DNA of 40,663 nucleotides from Candidatus Zhuqueibacterota bacterium. Lineage in GTDB: Bacteria; Zhuqueibacterota; Zhuqueibacteria; Residuimicrobiales; Krinioviventaceae. Every line of letters starts with the position of its first letter. Position 1 is the stretch's first letter. The stretch is taken from assembly GCA_016928775.1 (NCBI GenBank), contig JAFGKD010000132.1:1-40663 (forward strand), written 5' to 3'. The notes under the pieces were generated by a model that ran no database searches, had not been told where the DNA came from, and saw nothing but the letters and a program-made list of their open reading frames with translations. The position numbers were made by a program, and so were the translations under genes. This document shows positions 26,899 through 36,345 of the stretch, one piece after another.

Positions 26899-28494
26899 TT
26901 ACTTTGCAATAAGCCGAAGGGCTGTATATGGCATTTTCGTTTTATATTGAAATTCACCGGAACCGACAACTTGCTCAGCCACTATTTTCATATTCCAGGT
27001 ATCGATTATTTCCAGCGTATAATCTTTTTCACCTGCAAGATTCAGTTCAATCGTTTGTTCTGGATCTTGAGTATAGGCCAAATAATGCTCACCTTCTTTG
27101 GAAAAGATGTAGATATTATTATTGAGTTTCTCAATCAATGACCCATCATTCCGGTCAGGGATTTGTTCCGGAACAGTTAGCCCCGATAGTGATACGAGTT
27201 CGGGGATCATTTCAGTGACGGGTGCTTCCTCCATTATTTTCTTAAAAAAGGCAATCCTGTCCGGGCTTTCACCCATTAAAGTTCCCCCTTTTGCCCACCA
27301 GCGCACTTCCGTTAGGGAATCCGAATCATTCTTAAAAGTATCGCCATGCATTCCGTAAACTCCGCTCAAACCGGCCTTCCAGAAATACTCTGTCATCTCT
27401 TTGGCAGTCAAGCTTCCCCAGCCGCTTGGAACGCCTCCTTCATAGCGCATTTCATCAAAGAGCACTGGCTTTTGATACTGATTGCGCCACTTTATAGCAT
27501 TGAAGAAAAAGTACGTTTGTAAACTTGCATGAGTCACCCATGGACGATTATGATCGTAAAAATGACTTTCATCATAATACCAATTATGAATCCCGCGAAG
27601 ACGTTGAAAAGGATCTTCTTTTTGAAGCAAGGTTCCGATGCCTTCCCAGTCAATCGCTTCCTTGGTTCTCGGAACATCCCATTCGTTGGCAAGCGACCAC
27701 CACACATTGCGATAGGCTGAAATCCGGGCAATCATGTAGCGAACATATTTTTCGTTCATGTCGTCGCCCATTTGGTAGTAACCCCAATGGTCGTATGGGT
27801 GAAAAAGGATGACGTCGGCCTGAATTCCCATGTCCATAAGTTGCTTGACTCGTTTGTCAAAGTTTTGAAAAAACTCATAGTTTGGTTGAGAAGGATCATT
27901 CTGATCATCTTTTCTCTTGAACGGAAGCATCCAGGGATCGGTATCATTGCCATAGCTGTAACGCTTTGGGAAAACACACATTCTCATTTTATTAAATGGT
28001 GCGTTTTTTAAAGTTTCAAGGGTTTTTTCCTGAACGCTTTGTTTAACGCTTGTCCATTGATAGGAGGTCGTACCAACGCTGTAAAACGGTGTTCCATCAG
28101 CATATTGTAAATAAAAAGTATTGACAGGTTCTATTGGACCGTGATTATTTCCAGTCGGTTTGACACACTTGAATGAACCGCTATGATCGCTCAATTCTGC
28201 CAGGTTGCTTTGAGTTACAAACGTCCAGTCGCCCAACTGGGCTGGGCAGAACCGAATGATATAGGTGCCATCTCCATCATAAAATCCGGGCATCGATACC
28301 GTCTGTGAACCATGAGTAAACTTTGCCTCAAGCTTATTATCCATATAGGGGTTTCCATCGGAAGGTCCATCAAACTCAATTTCAAAGACACCCCACTGTT
28401 CGACAGTCATTTTTTCTCCAACTTGACACGAAATAATTGCACAGGATATAATTACAAGCGCTGTCGATAATCTTTTTAAAAGTATGTTTTTCAT
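26899..28494 (-). CDS. DUF5060-DUF4038 glycosidase-like lipoprotein
   Basis: 531 residues: lipoprotein signal with IISC at Cys 23, DUF5060 Ig-like domain (about 30-113), DUF4038 barrel (about 118-420) and a C-terminal beta domain (about 445-530, ending PYTALRLIAK). Likely catalytic Glu about 271 (WWSLANEWDVP) and Glu about 348 (VLFDEMRYEGG). It is the minimal form of the three DUF5060 proteins here, without PA14, chitobiase-C, PKD or LamG additions, and the only one with a clear lipobox, so it is probably anchored to a membrane. I start at the ATG at 28494 (GAGAGAG upstream); a GTG at 28518 overlaps the previous stop and is less likely. It lies immediately after 28515-29996, so the two are probably translationally coupled. 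Confidence 0.82.
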   Translation of the reverse strand: MKNILLKRLSTALVIISCAIISCQVGEKMTVEQWGVFEIEFDGPSDGNPYMDNKLEAKFTHGSQTVSMPGFYDGDGTYIIRFCPAQLGDWTFVTQSNLAELSDHSGSFKCVKPTGNNHGPIEPVNTFYLQYADGTPFYSVGTTSYQWTSVKQSVQEKTLETLKNAPFNKMRMCVFPKRYSYGNDTDPWMLPFKRKDDQNDPSQPNYEFFQNFDKRVKQLMDMGIQADVILFHPYDHWGYYQMGDDMNEKYVRYMIARISAYRNVWWSLANEWDVPRTKEAIDWEGIGTLLQKEDPFQRLRGIHNWYYDESHFYDHNRPWVTHASLQTYFFFNAIKWRNQYQKPVLFDEMRYEGGVPSGWGSLTAKEMTEYFWKAGLSGVYGMHGDTFKNDSDSLTEVRWWAKGGTLMGESPDRIAFFKKIMEEAPVTEMIPELVSLSGLTVPEQIPDRNDGSLIEKLNNNIYIFSKEGEHYLAYTQDPEQTIELNLAGEKDYTLEIIDTWNMKIVAEQVVGSGEFQYKTKMPYTALRLIAK

Positions 28495-28514
28495 GGCTCT
28501 CTCTTTCAATTGGG

Positions 28515-29996
28515 TCACTTTTTTACTTGAATGACAACTCGCTGATACCTCGTCAAGGGCGGTGTGCCTTTGTCCGTCACTTCACAAATAACGTGGATGG
28601 TTTTTCCCACGCTGTTATCTGCCGGTATGGTGAACGAGGCGTCCTGTTGTCCAGAATTCTCAATCTCGATCATCCCATCGTACGTGTCCGCTTCCTCGTA
28701 CTGCCACCAACGGTAGCTCAGTTCATCACCATCGGGATCACTCGTGCCTTTGGCGCTCAGTCTCACTGTCGTACCTGGTTTGAACTTTGGGTCCAGCGCG
28801 TGGTCCACGACTACAATTGGTGGATGATTGGCCTGGTCAAACGGCTTTACGCACCAGTCGGCGCGCGCGGCCCAGTCGTTCTGCTGCGCCACTGACCAAC
28901 GCCACGTGGGTTTGAAGAATTTTTTCATTCGCTCGTCGTTGTGGGACGTGACACCGTTGTTCAGGTTTAATCGTCCCCAACATGTTTCCCGAAAGTATCT
29001 CCCCTCAGGATGTACATAGCCCTCGTAAGGCGCCGGATCGAGCCAGGTATTGTCACGCACCCACACAAATCGACCACCCCAGCCGCCCCAGTCCGGCGAC
29101 TCTGTGCTCCGCAAACCGGTCACGATCTGATGTAGAAAAGCCGGGGAATCGCCCTCCGAACGGAAATCTCCCTCTTCGAAATCGTTTTCCCCAGCCTTGT
29201 GCGATTTATAGAGCGAACACAAGGGCCCGTGGTTCTGCAAAATATTTTCCTTCATCCAGGGCGCGGCAAAATACTTGTGATTTTCTTTGGGTTGAATCTT
29301 TTTCCAGCGGTAGGCAAAGGCCTCGAACTGGTCCGAAATAATGGTTGTAATTTGATATTGTCCCCAATGGGGCAAGATGTAGCTTTGGAACGTTGAGTCT
29401 TGCTCAAAGATGCAATACAATCTTATCTTCCCGGCCACCTCGGCCATTCTCTCAGGATGCTCCTCTTCAATCGTCTTAAGCGCCCGTGAAATGGTGTTGA
29501 TGCCGCCCCAGGCCTGCAACCAGATCGGTCGAGGATCAGTGTCATCAAGCAACACATCCACAATTAGCTGCGATCCCGGAGTCACCATGTCCATTTCGCC
29601 TTCTGCGCTCATGTTGCCCATGCGTGTAACATGGCGTAGATAGCCCGGTGTCGGAAAGTCCGGATCATGCTTTATCAAATTCGGATAGACCTCTTTGTAG
29701 GCGTCGAGATAGGGATCAATCCAATCATCCCCAGCCCATTTGTGCCCCTGCCAGTGATACTGTGAACTCGATGTCACAATGGCCTCGATATCCCATTCAT
29801 TAGCGTAGAGCAGGAACCGAACTATTGAGCACTCGTCATCAATCTCTCCGTCACTGGTAATGATAGAGCGCGGTTTCTCGGTCTTTGTACCAGCTTTTAA
29901 CTGAGCCTCAGTACATTGAATTAGTGCGAGACATCCAATCAAGACGGCCATGTAAAAAAATGCGATTTTCGATATTGTCAAACTCTTCATTTTCAT
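28515..29996 (-). CDS. Exported DUF1593 protein, GEIDD subtype
   Basis: 493 residues from the ATG at 29996: signal peptide (about 1-31; a Cys at about 28 in ALIQC could be a lipobox), DUF1593 domain (about 38-375) with the short motif TSDGEIDDECSIVRF (Asp 49, 53, 54), and a C-terminal Ig-like domain (GTSDPDGDELSYRWWQYEE, ending RYQRVVIQVKK). Its partner is 33408-34868, which has TTDGEIDDLSTIVRF. This subtype lacks the extra Asp-Pro step seen in the other pairs. The frame is open back to 30041, but the hydrophobic core argues for the later Met; the Met at 29990 is also possible. Activity unknown. Confidence 0.82.
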   Translation of the reverse strand: MKMKSLTISKIAFFYMAVLIGCLALIQCTEAQLKAGTKTEKPRSIITSDGEIDDECSIVRFLLYANEWDIEAIVTSSSQYHWQGHKWAGDDWIDPYLDAYKEVYPNLIKHDPDFPTPGYLRHVTRMGNMSAEGEMDMVTPGSQLIVDVLLDDTDPRPIWLQAWGGINTISRALKTIEEEHPERMAEVAGKIRLYCIFEQDSTFQSYILPHWGQYQITTIISDQFEAFAYRWKKIQPKENHKYFAAPWMKENILQNHGPLCSLYKSHKAGENDFEEGDFRSEGDSPAFLHQIVTGLRSTESPDWGGWGGRFVWVRDNTWLDPAPYEGYVHPEGRYFRETCWGRLNLNNGVTSHNDERMKKFFKPTWRWSVAQQNDWAARADWCVKPFDQANHPPIVVVDHALDPKFKPGTTVRLSAKGTSDPDGDELSYRWWQYEEADTYDGMIEIENSGQQDASFTIPADNSVGKTIHVICEVTDKGTPPLTRYQRVVIQVKK

Positions 29997-30085
29997 CTCA
30001 TTTTTAAATCTTATTGGATATCTTATTAATTTCTCGTTCAACGCGCCGCACTAATATTCTGAAAAGTCATTTTGAGTGGGCGAAT

Positions 30086-30194
30086 TTAACCGCCGAGTAG
30101 GAACGCAGAGAAAAAATACATTTTCTACTCATTTTATCACGAATGAGCAAGTCGATTTTATCCTCTCAACGATCTTGGCGCTCTCGGCGGTTCA
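30086..30194. repeat. Palindromic element of TTAACC(A/G)CGGAG type, copy 2
   Basis: Arms TTAACCGCCGAGTAGGAACG (from 30086) and, inverted, CTCTCGGCGGTTCA (to 30194), separated by about 47 bp of AT-rich sequence. It is related to the element at 26813-26888 and lies between the PKD/LamG DUF5060 gene and the DUF1593 gene 28515-29996. Confidence 0.6.
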
Positions 30195-30236
30195 TATATT
30201 TATTACCCACTCGATTCGACATAGTACCCAAAAAAG

Positions 30237-32705
30237 TTATTGCAGACGAGATTTAATTTCTTTGGCTTTCAAAGCTCCACGTCCGCCCACACGGCTACCG
30301 AATATTTGTATCCCACGAATCTCACCTCGGAATTGGCGATCCCAACCGTGATTTCCCATTGTTTTATTAAAATTCCCGATGGCCAGGGGACCGATGTCAC
30401 TGTCGACCGATCCGACATTGTAAGTGGTCTTACAGTCCAACGTAACATCAATCAGTTTGGGTGTATCTATAGGTTCGCTGAAATACCAGCTCACATTGTC
30501 GACGGATTCAGTAGCATTGTAAGTCACGGCAAAAAAAGTCCATTTCCCGACCTGAATTACACCCGGGGAACTGTCATTATTAACGCCGTCAGGCCATTGA
30601 TTCACCGCCAGACGCAATCGGCCATCTTCATGACAAACCAGGTCGATACCGGCACGGGCGCCATTCAAGCAAAAAATGATACGGTTTCCACCACTACCAA
30701 TTTCTAGGTTTTCCGGCTTGAGCCAGCCGAGGATGGTGAAGGAACGAAGGCCTCTAAGGTCATCTGTTACGGTGTCCGCTTCGGCCCGACCCCAGGGCGC
30801 ACCATCAGGCAGGTGTAATCCACCGTCTGCGGTACGCTTGGCGGTGCCCTGGAGTCTGAGGCCAGGTTTTTCATTATCCGAAAAATCGGCCAATACTATG
30901 GGTTCGCTGACAGATGTGCGATCCACAGCGATAAGTATGTGATTACGGGCAGTGGCACCGTCAGCATCGGTCACTGTAAGTGCAACCCGATATAGTCCTG
31001 GTTTCTCAAAGGTATGCGATGGCGCCGGTTCAGTAGCAGTTGATCCATCACCGAATTCCCACAGCACACTATGTGGACTCTCGCTGTCAAATTTAACAGT
31101 CAAAGGCGCGAATCCTTCTGTTACGGAGGTCTGGATTCGCGCTTCGGGCCGAAGCTTTTCCCCTGAGCTATATGGTATAAAACGATAAACGATGTCATTG
31201 TCTGGCGCGGAGGTCTTGAATTCTCCAGGTCTCGCTGTACCCACAGGTGACTCGGTCATTTCCCACGGATCAATGGCATCCACCTTGTAGGGGGTGCTGC
31301 CGGCGAGTTGAATTGACTGGAACCTGCCAGCTGGGCAATAGAGCAAATAGTACTCGCCGGGTTTGGCGAGAACAAAACGACTTTTTTCATCACCTATGGG
31401 CTGAAGCTCATAAAAGGCCGGAGCCCCCGCCATAAAATCCTTAAGCCACTGAATACGTTTGGGGCTTTGACCATAAAGTATTCCACCTTTTGCCCACCAG
31501 AGAATATCATCCGGATGCTTGTAGGTTTCACCGTGGCCAACGTAGCAGCCGCTCATGGTGCCGAGCCAGAAGCGTTGGGTCATCTCTTGAGCAGTTATGT
31601 TGCCCCAACCTTGCGGTATATCACCCTCGTACCGGCATTCATCATAAACGACTGGTTTGCCGTATTGCTCGCGGTAACCTACGCCGCCCTCCATATCAGA
31701 TGTCTGCAAGCTGGCGTGCGTGACCCACTCTTTTGTGTGGTCATACCATCTCCTGCCATTATGGATACCGCGCAACCGTTGGTGCGGATCTTCCTTCTCT
31801 AGAATAGAGAAAAAGCGATCCCAGTCCTCCCATTGTTTGTTGCCACGATGGCCCTGGGGCCGATTGGTCATGAAATCATACTCGTTTGCCAGCGACCACC
31901 ACACATTACGATACGCAGAAAGCCGGGCGATACAGTAGCGCAGATATCGATCATCTTCCTCATCACTCATATCGGCAAATCCCCAACGATCGTAGGGATG
32001 CCAGAGAATAAGATCCGCTTCGATGCCCAGCCGTTGCAGCTCCAGAATTTGTTTCTCAAAATGCTGCCAAAATGCAGGATCAGGTTGGCTAAAATCAAAT
32101 TTGTTTTCCGCTCCTTTTTTAAAGGCATAAAATTCCGGTTCGTTCTCATTGTACACATACGACTTTGGGAAAACACAAAACCGGATTTTGTTGAACGGAG
32201 AAGCAGCGAGCGTCTTGAGTGTCTGCTCTTGTAGTTCGGGTGTTTGATGTACCCAGGCGTAGCAGGTTGTACCAAATTGATGATATGGAGTGCCATCGGC
32301 ATAACGCAGGTAATAGGTGTTAAAGATCTCGATAGGACCGTGGTTATCACTCGTGGGCTCGGTAGCCCTAAATACGCCAGTCTTGCCGTTCAATTCAGGG
32401 ACGACACTGTGGGTTTCAAAACGCCATTCGCCGGTGGTGGGTGGACTAAAACGTACCTTATAAGTGTCACCACCTTCCCAAAAGCCGGGCACGATATAGC
32501 GCTGGTCGCCCTGAGTGAACGTCGCGGATAGTTTCACATTAAGATAGGGATTAGCTGACGCGGTGTCGGTGAGCTTGATTTCAAAAACACCCCACCGCTC
32601 CATAAAGTCGGTGGTGGTTTGAGTTTTGGCAATTGGTGTCAACAAAATGACTATCGCGACCATGAAGGAAATCGTCTTGTATAATTGTTCGAATTCAAAT
32701 TTCAT
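30237..32705 (-). CDS. Exported DUF5060-DUF4038 protein with PKD and LamG-like domains
   Basis: 822 residues: signal peptide (about 1-27), DUF5060 (about 32-118), DUF4038 barrel (about 125-430), a beta domain (about 435-530), a PKD domain (about 540-620, FDSESPHSVLWEFGDGS, SHTFEKPGLYRVALTVTD) and a LamG-like concanavalin-type domain (about 630-815, FTILGWLKPENL, GKWTFFAVTYNA, FRGEIRGIQIF). Probable catalytic Glu about 275 (WWSLANEYDFM) and Glu about 356 (VVYDECRYEGD). Its barrel looks closest to that of 10874-13045. The start at 32705 has AAGGTGA upstream; a Met nine codons earlier has none. The PKD and LamG domains suggest binding to a polymer. Confidence 0.84.
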   Translation of the reverse strand: MKFEFEQLYKTISFMVAIVILLTPIAKTQTTTDFMERWGVFEIKLTDTASANPYLNVKLSATFTQGDQRYIVPGFWEGGDTYKVRFSPPTTGEWRFETHSVVPELNGKTGVFRATEPTSDNHGPIEIFNTYYLRYADGTPYHQFGTTCYAWVHQTPELQEQTLKTLAASPFNKIRFCVFPKSYVYNENEPEFYAFKKGAENKFDFSQPDPAFWQHFEKQILELQRLGIEADLILWHPYDRWGFADMSDEEDDRYLRYCIARLSAYRNVWWSLANEYDFMTNRPQGHRGNKQWEDWDRFFSILEKEDPHQRLRGIHNGRRWYDHTKEWVTHASLQTSDMEGGVGYREQYGKPVVYDECRYEGDIPQGWGNITAQEMTQRFWLGTMSGCYVGHGETYKHPDDILWWAKGGILYGQSPKRIQWLKDFMAGAPAFYELQPIGDEKSRFVLAKPGEYYLLYCPAGRFQSIQLAGSTPYKVDAIDPWEMTESPVGTARPGEFKTSAPDNDIVYRFIPYSSGEKLRPEARIQTSVTEGFAPLTVKFDSESPHSVLWEFGDGSTATEPAPSHTFEKPGLYRVALTVTDADGATARNHILIAVDRTSVSEPIVLADFSDNEKPGLRLQGTAKRTADGGLHLPDGAPWGRAEADTVTDDLRGLRSFTILGWLKPENLEIGSGGNRIIFCLNGARAGIDLVCHEDGRLRLAVNQWPDGVNNDSSPGVIQVGKWTFFAVTYNATESVDNVSWYFSEPIDTPKLIDVTLDCKTTYNVGSVDSDIGPLAIGNFNKTMGNHGWDRQFRGEIRGIQIFGSRVGGRGALKAKEIKSRLQ

Positions 32706-32797
32706 AGTATTCACCTTTATGAACAAATTCAACAGCTGTCAGGTTACAGGCTCTTCTAGTTGCTCAGGAACGCTTGAATCCTAGCGACAAAACGGAT

Positions 32798-33313
32798 TTA
32801 CCTTGATGTTGACAACCATGCTCTTGCCATCTCTTCCGTAAACTTTTTGGAATCGCCATCATACTGCACAACCGTGAGCTGGCCGACATCCCAATCGCCC
32901 ATGGTTGCCGAATTGTACCCGGACACATAGTAACCAGCGTCTCCCATGCGCGTGACAGATTCAACATCAGCCCATTCATCTTTGGGATTATCAATAAACA
33001 GGGATTTACCTTCACTCAATCCATGTACGTTTTTCAGAGGAAGGCTCTCCTCGAGTAACTTGGCCCAGCTAACAACCAGATCCACATCCGTAATGCTCGC
33101 TTGAAACCAACGACCTTCTTCATGAGGCACGGTTTGCACACCCGGATAGTTTTCAGGGATATAATCGCCAAGCCACTTTACGAATTCAACAGTCGTCTTC
33201 ACAGCAACCTCGGGAGCCGGTTCCGCTTGATCTTTTCCGCAGCCGATTAGCATGACCACGGTCAAACACATGCAAAGGATGCTTTTTCTGAATAGCGTTG
33301 TGTTTGTTTTCAT
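32798..33313 (-). CDS. Small lipoprotein of unknown function
   Basis: 171 residues with an excellent lipobox (LIGC, Cys 25). The mature part (about 147 residues) is rich in Trp, Gly and acidic residues, with stretches such as FVKWLGDYIPENYPG, RWFQASITDVDLVVSW and TRMGDAGYYVSGYNSATMGDWD. I recognise no family. AGAGG stands upstream of the ATG. It is placed between a DUF1593 gene and the PKD/LamG DUF5060 gene and is probably co-transcribed with them. A partner protein on the cell surface is possible, but nothing in the sequence shows it. Confidence 0.7.
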   Translation of the reverse strand: MKTNTTLFRKSILCMCLTVVMLIGCGKDQAEPAPEVAVKTTVEFVKWLGDYIPENYPGVQTVPHEEGRWFQASITDVDLVVSWAKLLEESLPLKNVHGLSEGKSLFIDNPKDEWADVESVTRMGDAGYYVSGYNSATMGDWDVGQLTVVQYDGDSKKFTEEMARAWLSTSR

Positions 33314-33407
33314 TTGATTCTTTACCTCTCTTTTATTCGTTATTTCATTGGCTCTCTCGAGTATTCAAGGCAAAGCGATAAGGTGGCTCAGCCCCAGTTC
33401 ATCTTTT

Positions 33408-34868
33408 CTATTCTTTGACGTTAATAATCGCCCGTCGCCACCCTTTGAGGTGTGGTTCCCCGTCGTCCGTCACTTCAAGAATGACGTGGATCGTTTTACC
33501 AGGCGCATCAGAAGGAATCACTATTGATGCTTTTTGTTTTGCAGAATCCTTAATGTCCACAGCCTTGCTATAGGTTCCAACCTCCTTGTACACCCACCAA
33601 CTATAAGAGAGGGTATCTTTATCGGGATCTGTGGAACCGGTGGCGTCAAGAGAAACAGTTTCGCCTGCTGCAGCATCGATTTTTACAAGGGGGCCATTAG
33701 CAACCGTTGTTCCGTTGAATTGTGCTACGGGAGCATGATTCGCCTCCTCAAAATCCATAATACACCAATCCAACCGCGCTGCAAAATCGTTTTGCGCAGC
33801 GATTGTCCAGCGCCAGTTCATTTTCTTTGGATCACCATCATCCGTAACCGCCTTTTGCGACGGCCTATCACCCGGCTTTTCAGCACCCGGGTCATCGGTC
33901 AGGTAGTTCGGTTTGGTATCAGGATAAGGAAATATTGCGCGGCCGCCCCATCCACCCAAGGTATAATCAACATGTGCCTCTAATCCATTATTGATCAGAT
34001 TAAGCCAAGAGGGTGTATCCCCTTCGCTGATAAATTTCTGAGGCGTCAATGAGGCCAACGCTCCATGGTTTTCTTTTTGATTTGTTTTAAACCATTCGGA
34101 CGTCATAACTTTTACGACTTCCGGTGGATTGTAGGTGTCTCTACTTCCACCACCACTGCCATAATCCCATGTGTGCCACCAGCCCCAGGCCTCAAAAATC
34201 TGTGCTTCCTTGACATTATTTTCGATCCACTGGCCACCGCCATCCTGGTACCAAATGCAGTAAAGGCGTACCTTGGCTACAGCTTTTTCAAATTGTTCTT
34301 TGGAATACTCGCCCGAATACTTGAATCTCCATAATGCAGATGCCGGCGTGTTGGCTCCACCCCAGCAACCGATATGTACGGGACGAGGGTCATCATCCAA
34401 CAGGATATTTATGATAAACTTTTCACCTTCTGTATTTTTCGTTTCCATGTCAGGCGGATCAACATAAAGATCATTCCTGTTTTCATTGCCAATCCGCATG
34501 ACACTCATAAGGTATTCAGCAGTAGGATAGTCGGGATTATGTTTTCTCAGTTGCGGAACCAAAGTTTTGTAGGCATCCATCATCAAAGGAAACCATGGGC
34601 CTTCTTCACCCTCGACAAGATCACCGGCTTTGTCTTTGCTATGACCGTCTTTTTGAAATCTAGAGTTGTTCTGAATAATAGCAGCAACATCAAAGTCGCA
34701 GCTATACAACAGAAAACGGACTATTGTACTCAGGTCATCAATTTCACCGTCTGTGGTTGCTATGACACGCGGTTTGACGCGTTCTGCCGATGAAACGGAA
34801 ACCATACAAAAGAGCAATATTAGTAAAGCTGATCGCTGTATCATGTCTATAGATCCTCGTAACCTCAT
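33408..34868 (-). CDS. Exported DUF1593 protein, GEIDD subtype
   Basis: 486 residues: signal peptide (about 1-29), DUF1593 domain (about 33-375; TTDGEIDDLSTIVRF, Asp 40, 44, 45) and C-terminal Ig-like domain (about 380-486; GSTDPDKDTLSYSWWVYKE, ending GWRRAIINVKE). No sorting tail. CWGGANTPASALWRF is the GPLTN-equivalent segment. It pairs with 28515-29996 by the shared GEIDD motif. I kept the first Met (34868) because AAGGAG lies 6 bases upstream; the Met eight codons later is an alternative. Function unknown. Confidence 0.85.
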   Translation of the reverse strand: MRLRGSIDMIQRSALLILLFCMVSVSSAERVKPRVIATTDGEIDDLSTIVRFLLYSCDFDVAAIIQNNSRFQKDGHSKDKAGDLVEGEEGPWFPLMMDAYKTLVPQLRKHNPDYPTAEYLMSVMRIGNENRNDLYVDPPDMETKNTEGEKFIINILLDDDPRPVHIGCWGGANTPASALWRFKYSGEYSKEQFEKAVAKVRLYCIWYQDGGGQWIENNVKEAQIFEAWGWWHTWDYGSGGGSRDTYNPPEVVKVMTSEWFKTNQKENHGALASLTPQKFISEGDTPSWLNLINNGLEAHVDYTLGGWGGRAIFPYPDTKPNYLTDDPGAEKPGDRPSQKAVTDDGDPKKMNWRWTIAAQNDFAARLDWCIMDFEEANHAPVAQFNGTTVANGPLVKIDAAAGETVSLDATGSTDPDKDTLSYSWWVYKEVGTYSKAVDIKDSAKQKASIVIPSDAPGKTIHVILEVTDDGEPHLKGWRRAIINVKE

Positions 34869-34947
34869 ACAATACTCCTTGCACCTGCATTAGCGTGCGG
34901 TTCTGATATTCGTATGCCGCCTGTTTCTGATTATTGTGGGAATTGAG

Positions 34948-36306
34948 TTACTCCACATTGATAATCACACGGCGATACGCATAAAGATTGGGAGAGCCGC
35001 TGTCATACAGCTCCAAAATAATATGAATGGTTGTGTCACTTGCATCTGTTGGAACAGTCACCGAAGCGGATTGTGCAGACTCATTTTGGATGGATACATC
35101 TCCTTCATAGGAGCCAGGTTCTTTATAAAAAGACCAGGCGTAATTCAGCGAATCACCGTCAGGATCGCTGGAGCCTGCTGCGCTGAGAGAAACAGCAGAA
35201 CCTGCAGACGCTGAGATTTCCATAACCTGTCTGGTCTTGTCGCCATTGACAATAGCGATTGGATGATGATTGGCCTTGGAGTAATCATTGGTCATCGTCC
35301 AATCCATGCGGGCCGCAAAGTCGTTATCGTAGCCTTTACTCCAGCGTTTTATCGCCCCGGCCTTTTCCGGCGTGTTTCCATACATATAGTATGGATCGTA
35401 CTGTGTTTCTCCATCTTTTTTAATTTTTGTGACGCCCGACATGCTGCGAATGCCTTCCTTCTTGGTCCAACTGAAACGACCGCCCCAGCCACCCTGGTCA
35501 ATTTGATCGGGATCGTTAAGGCCGTTGGGATAGACATGCATAAACGCCGGCGTATCGCCTTCGGTTGCCCATTTTGTATCCGGGTATACAGCTCCTAATG
35601 GCCCGTGGCTTTGGATGTCTGACCGTTGATAGTCACCATTTTTAGGAGGCTGCCAACCATAGACTCCTGTGGCGCGGATGTAAAAAAGATCGGGAAAGTT
35701 TTTTGCCAGCCAGGCTCCGGCATCATCTTGACCTAAAATATCAAACACGCGCAGCTTGCTGATGAACTTTTCAAGCTCGGCTTCAGAGCGAGTTTCCCGC
35801 ACTTTCCAAATCGCCTGCGCGACGTTGTTCACGCCTCCCCAGCCGCCAACCCACACCGGACGCGGATCGTCCTTGTCCACAGCGGCAATGATCATCTCCG
35901 AACCGGGACTGTCTTTGCCCGTACCCACATCACTCATGCCATATCCTTTTTGTCCCATTACGGAGATTGATTTCAAGTATTCTGGTGTGGGATAGCCATC
36001 GGCATGGACCTTGAGATTGTCATAAACCTGTTCGTAGGCATTGACGATTTTATCGAGCATCTCGGTGTTTTCTTGTGTCTTTTTCCAACAGCCGGTGGCG
36101 ACAATCAGGCCTTCAGTATCAAACTCGTTGGCGCACACCAAAAAGCGAACCATGGATTGTTCGTCGTCGGGATCGGCGCCGAGGTCTGTGGTATTAATAA
36201 TTCGAGGCTTATAACTCACTTTCACTTCTTCATCGGCACAGGATATATGGACCTGCGCAACCATAACTAAAAAGCCCAGGGCTAGAAAACAAAATTTCTT
36301 ATTCAT
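34948..36306 (-). CDS. Exported DUF1593 (Sde0182-like) protein without sorting tail
   Basis: 452 residues: signal peptide (about 1-24), DUF1593 domain (about 34-345; TTDLGADPDDEQSMVRFLV, Asp 41, 45, 47, 48) and C-terminal Ig-like domain (about 350-452, GSSDPDGDSLNYAWSFYKE, ending YAYRRVIINVE). It is the close partner of 7751-9373, sharing GADPDDEQSM, YIRATGVYGWQP and GGWGGRF, but ends exactly where that protein's sorting tail begins. TAGGAG stands 6 bases before the ATG. It follows 36346-37422 after 39 bp, so two DUF1593 subtypes are made from one transcript. Function unknown. Confidence 0.86.
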   Translation of the reverse strand: MNKKFCFLALGFLVMVAQVHISCADEEVKVSYKPRIINTTDLGADPDDEQSMVRFLVCANEFDTEGLIVATGCWKKTQENTEMLDKIVNAYEQVYDNLKVHADGYPTPEYLKSISVMGQKGYGMSDVGTGKDSPGSEMIIAAVDKDDPRPVWVGGWGGVNNVAQAIWKVRETRSEAELEKFISKLRVFDILGQDDAGAWLAKNFPDLFYIRATGVYGWQPPKNGDYQRSDIQSHGPLGAVYPDTKWATEGDTPAFMHVYPNGLNDPDQIDQGGWGGRFSWTKKEGIRSMSGVTKIKKDGETQYDPYYMYGNTPEKAGAIKRWSKGYDNDFAARMDWTMTNDYSKANHHPIAIVNGDKTRQVMEISASAGSAVSLSAAGSSDPDGDSLNYAWSFYKEPGSYEGDVSIQNESAQSASVTVPTDASDTTIHIILELYDSGSPNLYAYRRVIINVE

Positions 36307-36345
36307 AGATACTCCTACACGTTTATTCTAGTCCAATTCGCACAT

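Noticed and set aside
36307..36345. A frameshifted remnant of a sorting tail after 36346-37422
   Set aside because: Only 39 bp lie before the next gene start and no NYPNPFNP-like coding is present in any frame.
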